Assembly: GCA_047633055.1 (NCBI GenBank) | Contig: JBLIEI010000014.1 | Span: 11,007 to 75,006, forward strand | Reading direction: 5' to 3' | Origin: CALJFL01 sp047633055 | Lineage (GTDB): Bacteria; Pseudomonadota; Gammaproteobacteria; Pseudomonadales; Halieaceae | Length of the DNA: 64,000 nt | Shown here: positions 58,327-64,000 of the stretch, piece after piece | Layout of the letters: every line of letters starts with the position of its first letter | How positions within the stretch are numbered: position 1 is the stretch's first letter | Position numbers and translations under genes: made by a program | The notes under the pieces: generated by a model | The model's database searches: none | What the model was told of the DNA's origin: nothing | What the model saw: the letters and a program-made list of their open reading frames with translations, nothing else

Positions 58327-59001
58327 TTGTTACGCTCGATATGTCTTTTTGTCTTGTTAAATACCTCGGTGGCAAGCTCGCTTGCCCAGGATGTGCGCTA
58401 TATCAGCGATAAGCAGTACATACCACTGCGCAGCGGCGCCGGTGGCGAGTATCGCATCACCCATCGCGGCATCCCTTCCGGCACCCGCCTGACCATTGCC
58501 CGGCAGTCCTCCGACGGCACCTGGGCAGAGATCACTACGGAAAACGGGACCGCTGGCTGGATTCGCACCCAGTACCTGATGGATGAAACGCCCTCGAAAT
58601 CGTTGTTAACCGCCTCCCAAGAGAAAGTCCAGACACTGGCACACAGCAATGCTGAGCTCAGCCAAGAGCTTGCCCAGTTAAAGGGTGAACGTTCGGAGTT
58701 GACGCAGCAGGTGACTGAAACCGATTCGGGCCTGCGTTCAGTATCGGAAGAGCTTGCGCAGTTAAAACAGATTTCCGGGAAGGCCGTGCAACTGGACAGC
58801 GACAATCAGCGTCTGGTTGAAGAGTCAGAAAATCTGCGTTCAGAAGTGGACATGCTGGAGTTCGAAAATCAGCGGTTAGTAGACAAGCTGGATAGCGGCG
58901 CTTTTTTGGACGGCGCCCTGGCAGTGTTTCTGGGCGTGATAATTACTTTGGTGGTGCCGCGCCTATGGCCCAAGCGCCGCAAGAGTTCCAGCTGGGCATA
59001 A
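58327..59001 (+). CDS. Exported SH3-domain/coiled-coil protein (YgiM-like, TIGR04211 type)
   Basis: A 224-aa envelope protein. The chosen start is TTG at 58327 with AAGGA seven bases upstream; starting earlier would overlap yciI and spoil the signal peptide. In order: signal peptide (1-22, ending SSLAQ); bacterial SH3 domain (about 25-85, YIPLRSGAGGEYRI, GWIRTQYL); coiled coil (about 95-190, rich in Glu, Gln and Leu); C-terminal membrane helix (LAVFLGVIITLVVPRLW) and basic tail. It is probably anchored in the inner membrane with the SH3 domain facing peptidoglycan. Confidence 0.9.
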   Translation: MLRSICLFVLLNTSVASSLAQDVRYISDKQYIPLRSGAGGEYRITHRGIPSGTRLTIARQSSDGTWAEITTENGTAGWIRTQYLMDETPSKSLLTASQEKVQTLAHSNAELSQELAQLKGERSELTQQVTETDSGLRSVSEELAQLKQISGKAVQLDSDNQRLVEESENLRSEVDMLEFENQRLVDKLDSGAFLDGALAVFLGVIITLVVPRLWPKRRKSSSWA

Positions 59002-59032
59002 TTGCCACTACCTTTACCACGGAGATTCACCC

Positions 59033-59602
59033 ATGTTTAAACAACTGCTTCTGTCACTGACCATTTTGCTGTTGCCGCTGGCCCATGCTGAAACACCGCT
59101 ACCCAGCCCCGAGGTTGTGATCAAAACTAATCAGGGTGATTTCACCGTGCGGCTTTACGCCGACAAATCCCCCATCACTGTCGCCAACTTTCTCAGTTAT
59201 GTCGATAGTGGTCATTACAGCGGCACCATTTTCCACCGGGTAATGCCGAACTTTATGATTCAGGGCGGCGGGATGCTGCCGGATATGACCGAGAAGGCGG
59301 TAGGCGAGCCTATTGTTAACGAAGCCAAGAACCGAATCCACAATACGCGCGGCACCATTGCCATGGCCCGCACCGACGACCCCGACTCCGCCACCGCACA
59401 GTTTTTCATCAACCAGCGCACCAATCTGAAATTAGACTGGACACCATCCAAAGCCGGCTACACAGTCTTTGGGGAGGTGATAGACGGCATGAACACAGTC
59501 GATTACATCGCCACCAGCCCGACCGACACTGTCGGCTCCCACGGCGACGTACCCCTTGAATCCGTCATCATTTTGGAGATAACTCGCAAGTCTTATCTAT
59601 GA
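59033..59602 (+). CDS. ppiA: Periplasmic cyclophilin peptidyl-prolyl isomerase
   Basis: A 189-aa proline isomerase with signal peptide MFKQLLLSLTILLLPLAHA. The cyclophilin core has FHRVMPNFMIQGGG, MARTDDPDSATAQFFIN and GYTVFGEVIDGMN. It lacks extra domains, as in PpiA. Its stop overlaps the pdxJ start (ATGA). Confidence 0.92.
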   Translation: MFKQLLLSLTILLLPLAHAETPLPSPEVVIKTNQGDFTVRLYADKSPITVANFLSYVDSGHYSGTIFHRVMPNFMIQGGGMLPDMTEKAVGEPIVNEAKNRIHNTRGTIAMARTDDPDSATAQFFINQRTNLKLDWTPSKAGYTVFGEVIDGMNTVDYIATSPTDTVGSHGDVPLESVIILEITRKSYL

Positions 59603-60393
59603 TTACTCTAAGCGTCAATCTCAATAAAATCGCGCTAATACGAAACTCGCGGGACACTACTAATCCAGATGTTCCACAGCACGCTCGCATGTGTATTGAT
59701 GCCGGGGCCCAAGGTATTACTGTGCACCCGCGGCCCGACCAGCGTCATATCAGGGCACAAGACTGCTTCGACCTGGCAGCCACACTTAACACAATGAGTG
59801 ATATCGAGTTAAATATCGAAGGGAATCCAGTGACCACCGCGCGGGCCAGCGACCGCCATGGTATTGGCGACTATCCAGGCTTTATGGCACTGGTCAAAGA
59901 GATTCGTCCGGCGCAATGTACCCTGGTGCCAGACGGCGATGGACAACTCACCTCAGACCACGGCTTTGACCTTAAGCGGGACGGCGATCAGGTCGCACTT
60001 TTTGTTGCAGAGCTGAAAGCTCTGGGTATCCGCACCAGCCTCTTTATGGATCCGGACCCTGAGCAGATACGACTGGCCGCACAAACCGGTGCAGACCGTA
60101 TAGAGTTATACACTGAGTCTTATGCCAAGGCCTTTGCCGCGAATAAGGGCCTGGAACGGGTATTTGCCGATTTCATTACTGCTGCAGAAGTCGCTGCCGA
60201 TGAAGGGCTGGGACTGAACGCAGGCCACGACCTGGATTTACATAACCTGACCCGGTTCGCCACCGTACCCGGCCTGCTGGAGGTCTCTATAGGTCACCAT
60301 CTGACTGTAGATGCAATCCGCATGGGTCTGGCGTCAGCGGTCGCGGCTTATAAAGAGGCGTTGGCCAACGGTTCATCATTGCCCGCGCATTAA
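59599..60393 (+). CDS. pdxJ: Pyridoxine 5'-phosphate synthase
   Basis: A 264-aa TIM-barrel enzyme that condenses 3-amino-2-oxopropyl phosphate and deoxyxylulose phosphate to pyridoxine phosphate. It has VNLNKIALIRNSR, GITVHPRPDQRHI, CTLVPDGDGQLTSDHG (family CTLVPE is replaced by CTLVPD), RIELYTE and AGHDLDLHN. It is somewhat longer than E. coli PdxJ (243). It overlaps ppiA by four bases; its usual partners recO and era are not adjacent. Confidence 0.9.
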   Translation: MITLSVNLNKIALIRNSRDTTNPDVPQHARMCIDAGAQGITVHPRPDQRHIRAQDCFDLAATLNTMSDIELNIEGNPVTTARASDRHGIGDYPGFMALVKEIRPAQCTLVPDGDGQLTSDHGFDLKRDGDQVALFVAELKALGIRTSLFMDPDPEQIRLAAQTGADRIELYTESYAKAFAANKGLERVFADFITAAEVAADEGLGLNAGHDLDLHNLTRFATVPGLLEVSIGHHLTVDAIRMGLASAVAAYKEALANGSSLPAH

Positions 60394-60448
60394 ATAGCTA
60401 GATCGCGAAATTCTGCGGGTTCATCAAGGCCCGCAATAGTAGGCCAAC

Positions 60449-61108
60449 ATGTCAGATCAGCCTTACCTAGTACCTCATAGCCAGGAAGAGATTCGTATTT
60501 TGTATCAGGATGCGGACCTTTTGTTGGTGCGCAAACCGGACTTGCTATTGAGCGTTCCCGGCAGACACCCACTGAACAAAGACTGCCTGATCACACGACT
60601 GCAGGAAAACTTCCCCAGCGCGACCATTGCGCATCGGCTGGACCTGGACACTTCTGGCATTATGGTTATCCCGCTCAACAAACCTACCCATGCCCATATC
60701 AGCCGACAGTTTCAGGAGCGCAAGGTCGCCAAGACCTACACCGCAGTGGTGTTCGGGCAGGTTAATGAGAATGTTGGCGAGGTGAATTTACCCATTGCCC
60801 GCGACTGGGAGAACAGACCGCGTCAGATAATTTGCCCGGAACGCGGCAAGAATGCCCTCACCCACTACGAAGTGGTCTCCCGGGAATCCGATCGCACCCG
60901 CATATTGCTAAAACCAGTCACCGGCAGGACGCACCAATTACGGATTCATATGCGTGAACTCGGGCACCCAATTTTAGGCTGTGATATGTACGCCCATGAA
61001 GCCGCGCTGGCCATGGCCCCCCGATTAATGCTGCACGCAACCATCCTCGGCTTTGAACACCCAAGCACAGGGCAATGGCTTAGTGAAAAATGCTCGCCAG
61101 ATTTTTAA
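60449..61108 (+). CDS. RluA-family pseudouridine synthase
   Basis: A 219-aa enzyme without an S4 domain. It has the catalytic HRLDLDTSGIMVIPL (active-site Asp), RKVAKTYTAVV and GRTHQLRIHM. The small size and missing S4 domain fit the RluA/TruC branch (for example 23S/tRNA U746/U32 type), but the exact target is not given by sequence. It overlaps the 3' end of the convergent sulfurtransferase gene by four bases. Confidence 0.9.
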   Translation: MSDQPYLVPHSQEEIRILYQDADLLLVRKPDLLLSVPGRHPLNKDCLITRLQENFPSATIAHRLDLDTSGIMVIPLNKPTHAHISRQFQERKVAKTYTAVVFGQVNENVGEVNLPIARDWENRPRQIICPERGKNALTHYEVVSRESDRTRILLKPVTGRTHQLRIHMRELGHPILGCDMYAHEAALAMAPRLMLHATILGFEHPSTGQWLSEKCSPDF

Positions 61109-61905
61109 TCTTGTTGCAGATAGCTGCACCAATCACTCCAACTTCCAGCGTATAGCACTGCATCGTCCCGTCCCAGCAGCGACAGGGAAAACAGGTTAAC
61201 GCAGGCAGTCACGCCAGAACCGCAATAAACCACCAGCTGCTTTGAATCGAGAGCATCGCCCCAGTGGTCTCGCTGCTCTGTCTCAGCCCGCACTAAACCA
61301 TGGGCGTCGGTAACCCCCTGCCAGGGCCGGTTGATGGCTCCGGGAATATGCCCGGCAACCGGATCAATGGGCTCTTCCAGGCCCTGATAGCGCGCGGCCT
61401 CCCGAGAATCAATCAGCAGCGCACCTGCGGCCAGAGCAGCGCGCAGGCCATTGATATCGACACGCTGCTCATAAGCATGAACGGTTGGTGGCAGGCAGGG
61501 CCGAGGCTCAGGTTCTGCAGTTTCAGGTACGCCGCCGCCATTCAGCCAACCGGTGTACCCGCCATTAACCAGGAGTGGAGGTGTATATCCCAAGCTGCGC
61601 ATCATCCACCAGAGCCGCGACGCAAACGCGCAGCGAGAGTCATCGTAGGCGATAGTCTGCGTCTGCTGGTCGACGCCAAACCTCGCCAGCGTGCCGGCAA
61701 ACACCTGCGGCGCGGGTAAGGGGTGCCTACCACCGTGTTCTGCCACAGGTGCCGAGAGATCTCCATTTAAATCTATATAGCAGGCCCCCGGGATATGGCC
61801 CGCTGAGTAGTCGTTACTACCCGCTTTCGCATCGCCCAATGCAAAGCGGCAGTCGAAAATGACAGCATCTGTATATTCCTCGATGAGTTCCGGTTCAATC
61901 AACAT
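61105..61905 (-). CDS. sseA: 3-mercaptopyruvate sulfurtransferase
   Basis: A 266-aa two-domain rhodanese. The N-terminal inactive domain contains GHIPGACYIDLNGDLS; the C-terminal domain has active-site Cys in VVYCGSGVTACV (the CGSGVTA loop is that of mercaptopyruvate rather than thiosulfate enzymes). It is monocistronic on the minus strand. Confidence 0.92.
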   Translation of the reverse strand: MLIEPELIEEYTDAVIFDCRFALGDAKAGSNDYSAGHIPGACYIDLNGDLSAPVAEHGGRHPLPAPQVFAGTLARFGVDQQTQTIAYDDSRCAFASRLWWMMRSLGYTPPLLVNGGYTGWLNGGGVPETAEPEPRPCLPPTVHAYEQRVDINGLRAALAAGALLIDSREAARYQGLEEPIDPVAGHIPGAINRPWQGVTDAHGLVRAETEQRDHWGDALDSKQLVVYCGSGVTACVNLFSLSLLGRDDAVLYAGSWSDWCSYLQQD

Positions 61906-62107
61906 CGTCGTTGTTCCTCAGTCCTGACGGTTCGGGTAAAATCCAGACAAGCATAGCAGCCTGACGTCAGTCTTTAGACACAACTGGAAAGGAGCTAACA
62001 GATAACCTATTGAGCTCTCAGCGACTATAGCACTCGCAACCCTAAAGCCCTGTTGGCTACGCATCGCAATCACTATACACCGCGTCCGGTCAATTATTTA
62101 TCAACCG

Positions 62108-62731
62108 ATGGAATGGTGCAGCGCTTTGAAAAACTTAATAACGGGTTTATTGTTGGGGATAGGATCCGCGTCGGGCGCATTAGCGCGATCTGCCGGATTT
62201 TCTACGTTCCAGATAAGTTGGTCTGGCACAGCGGCGCCCCCTGTAACTACCATGAGTACCTATGCGCTGATTTGCTTAGCGGTTCTAGTCGCTATTGCTG
62301 CTTACCGACTTTTACGCGACAGGAGTTTCATTGTCCGAGCCCTGGCACCGCTTGTAACCTTCGGTGTCGCCGGTTTCTTTTTGGTATCCGCCGAGCAGCC
62401 TATAGCTGGTGTAGACAATATCCTGACGCCGCCTATTGACGTAGCCAGTTGCAGCGGTTCCGCAACTTACACGGCCGATCGCCTCACCCCCCCACCTTGC
62501 TTTGTGAACACTTGCGGCTCACCCGTCACCGTATCTTACACATTTATTGATGGACAGGACTCTCAAGGAACGCCAATTACAGACGGCACCTGCACGCGAG
62601 ATGTCTATTGTGCCACTGAACCGCCATTTGCAGCTGGTGGCGCGCAAATCCCCAGCGATGGTATATCCTACGCGACGGCTTATTGCGAAGAGCTGTTTAA
62701 TGAGGGGGGGGGAAACTACGGAAGAGACTAG
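62108..62731 (+). CDS. Midcut/exosortase-H-like exported protein (locus 2)
   Basis: A 207-aa exported protein; a TTG start at 62126 (KNLITGLLLG) gives a better signal peptide than the ATG at 62108, and neither has a good ribosome binding site. In order: signal peptide; SGTAAPPVTTMST sorting-like motif followed by a membrane helix (YALICLAVLVAIAAY) and basic RLLRDR; a second helix (LAPLVTFGVAGFFLV); then an ectodomain with paired Cys (PPPCFVNTC, GTCTRDVYC). The layout equals the N-terminal half of the S74 protein at 24824-25603 (VPILGST, helix, RKRQ, helix). It lacks the S74 domain. The sterol-desaturase-type gene follows after 109 bases. Confidence 0.75.
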   Translation: MEWCSALKNLITGLLLGIGSASGALARSAGFSTFQISWSGTAAPPVTTMSTYALICLAVLVAIAAYRLLRDRSFIVRALAPLVTFGVAGFFLVSAEQPIAGVDNILTPPIDVASCSGSATYTADRLTPPPCFVNTCGSPVTVSYTFIDGQDSQGTPITDGTCTRDVYCATEPPFAAGGAQIPSDGISYATAYCEELFNEGGGNYGRD

Positions 62732-62840
62732 CTTGTTTTTCGCCACGGTAACATGGGCCCGCGCTTGCATAGATTGACTCGTCAACGTGCAAGCAATTTA
62801 GGCTGTCAGGTGTATCATTCCGCCACGCCCTCACTCGACT

Positions 62841-63653
62841 ATGATTGAAGCCGCGCCAAATTTTCATTTAGACCTGATAGCAATAACACTGCTCGCACTC
62901 GTTGTCGGCATGCTGTTAGAAATGGTGAGGCCTGCGCGTGACATACCGATGTCTCTTACTCGCTGGCTCAATAACGGCAGTTTGGCCTTAATCGCCTACG
63001 CGATTAATTATGTATTCGCGACATTGATCGGACTTTACATCCTCTACAGATTTGAGTCGCCTGACCTACTGGGTCTGAGTAGCGCGCCGTTATGGCTGAA
63101 TCTATTGGTCACCTTTTTAGTCCTGGAGGGGGCCCGATACTCGATTCATGTGGCCGCGCACAAGGTCGACTGGCTGTGGCGATTTCACTCAGTACATCAC
63201 TCGGACGCCGAAGTGGATCTATCAACGTCCTTCAGGCATCACCCCGTTGAAGGGATGCTCAATGCCATTCCTATGACTGCACTGATCTGGTTAATTGCCA
63301 GTGGGCCCCAGGCCCTGATTCTCTGTCGTGCATGGGATTTAGTATCGACTGTGTTAACTCATACCAACGTAGATATTCCGCATAAGATTGAGCGATGGCT
63401 GCGCTTTGCAATGGTGACACCTGCTTTTCACCGAACACATCACTTCGCCGAAAAGCGCTTTACAGACTCGAATTACAGCGCTACGCTCCCCTGGTTCGAT
63501 TATCTTTTTTCTACTTACCAACCAACCACCGTGGAACAACAAACGTCTGCAAAAATTGGCCTGGACACACATACCGTCAATGAGCTGCGCTTGGACGGTA
63601 TGATTTTAGCGCCCTTCCTGGATAATATAAAAAAACCCGATCTGAAAAAATGA
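62841..63653 (+). CDS. Sterol desaturase/fatty acid hydroxylase family protein (locus 2)
   Basis: A 270-aa integral membrane di-iron protein. Histidine boxes are HVAAH (before DWLWRF), HSVHH and HRTHH, with RHHPVEG between. Helices lie at about 12-27, 45-70, 88-110 and 145-170. It is shorter and clearly diverged from the homologue at 23931-24815 but of the same family. It follows the midcut-like gene on the same strand, repeating the arrangement of locus 1. Confidence 0.88.
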   Translation: MIEAAPNFHLDLIAITLLALVVGMLLEMVRPARDIPMSLTRWLNNGSLALIAYAINYVFATLIGLYILYRFESPDLLGLSSAPLWLNLLVTFLVLEGARYSIHVAAHKVDWLWRFHSVHHSDAEVDLSTSFRHHPVEGMLNAIPMTALIWLIASGPQALILCRAWDLVSTVLTHTNVDIPHKIERWLRFAMVTPAFHRTHHFAEKRFTDSNYSATLPWFDYLFSTYQPTTVEQQTSAKIGLDTHTVNELRLDGMILAPFLDNIKKPDLKK

Positions 63654-63668
63654 CAGGACTCTGCTAAA

Positions 63669-63926
63669 TTATTCACCGTCGCCCAAGGCGACATTGCTCA
63701 ATAGTGAAAAACGGCACGGTATTGACGAGCAGGTATCACCAAAAATACCCGTATCCTCTCCATTCAGGCACTCACGGTTTTTGCTTTCCAGTACTCCTCG
63801 ATGCGAGCCCTGACCGTGCTTCTCTGCCCACTTGTCCAGCAAGGGTCGGTCAACCGTCTCTCCTAGTAAGGCACCGCGTAACTGCAGGATGTTTGCATTG
63901 GCGAATTTTAGCGCGCTTGTTTTCAT
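63669..63926 (-). CDS. Possible small protein at the window end
   Basis: An 85-codon frame from an ATG at 63926, or longer from a GTG near the window edge. It has no signal peptide, membrane segment or recognised motif, and no clear ribosome binding site. The codon pattern is not convincing; it may be non-coding. Confidence 0.25.
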   Translation of the reverse strand: MKTSALKFANANILQLRGALLGETVDRPLLDKWAEKHGQGSHRGVLESKNRECLNGEDTGIFGDTCSSIPCRFSLLSNVALGDGE

Positions 63927-64000
63927 CGCTATTGTACGGCTTGATTGCGGCTGTATTAATGTTGATGTAGGCCTCATCAAGCCGCCAGTGCAGGCCACTC

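Overview
The window looks like a chromosome segment of a marine gammaproteobacterium. The family Halieaceae (OM60/NOR5 clade) or a close relative fits best. The reasons are a pseudomonad-like core order (gyrA-serC-pheA-tyrA-aroA-cmk-rpsA-ihfB and mtaD-ubiG-mupP-yciK), a complete 'proteobacterial dedicated sortase system' with a class GN sortase, and two proteins with mid-protein exosortase-H-like sorting signals. Assignment is from recognised proteins and synteny, not a database search.

Layout. 1-3.2 kb: translation operon thrS-infC-rpmI-rplT on the minus strand, with infC starting at a non-canonical AUU. 3.4-9.7 kb: dedicated sortase locus. A small unknown protein, the class GN sortase and its VIT/VWA substrate run on the minus strand, and a response regulator/histidine kinase pair runs divergently. 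9.7-11.7 kb: uvrB. 11.9-22.9 kb: an integrated ~10.9 kb element in tRNA-Asn(GTT), bounded by 46-bp direct repeats. 23-28.6 kb: accessory genes (SDR, sterol-desaturase-family protein paired with a midcut-like S74 protein, Rieske oxygenase, small membrane and secreted proteins). 28.7-33.8 kb: LysR regulator and a wbpK-wbpL-wbpM-like O-antigen tail. 33.9-46.8 kb: comEA, pyrF, lapB-lapA, ihfB, rpsA, cmk, aroA, tyrA, pheA, serC and gyrA, all on the minus strand. 47-50.6 kb: mtaD, ubiG, mupP, yciK. 50.5-57.2 kb: Fe-ADH, glutamine-synthetase-like gene, rluB, scpB, scpA, yciO, rnm. 57.3-62 kb: yciB, yciI, SH3 protein, cyclophilin, pdxJ, RluA-like, sseA. 62.1-63.7 kb: a second midcut-like plus sterol-desaturase pair.

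The most interesting object is the island at 11,947-22,859. It has the size and organisation of a capsid-encoding phage satellite rather than a prophage. It carries a P4-type integrase, three small unknown or DNA-binding proteins, a lambda-O-like replication initiator with iterons inside its own gene, an AP2-domain protein, a ClpP-protease/major-capsid fusion, a candidate lambda-like cos site, a Nu1-like small terminase and a broken N-terminal stub of a gpA-like large terminase. At the right end, in opposite orientation, are an OLD-family ATPase/Toprim nuclease and a small membrane protein (probable anti-phage cargo). Portal, intact large terminase, head-completion and tail genes are absent, so mobilisation would need a helper phage.

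A second unexpected pattern is the repeated pairing of a midcut/exosortase-H-type substrate with a downstream sterol-desaturase-family hydroxylase, found at two separate loci (25.6-23.9 kb and 62.1-63.7 kb) in the same order. No CRISPR array, rRNA gene or insertion sequence was seen.
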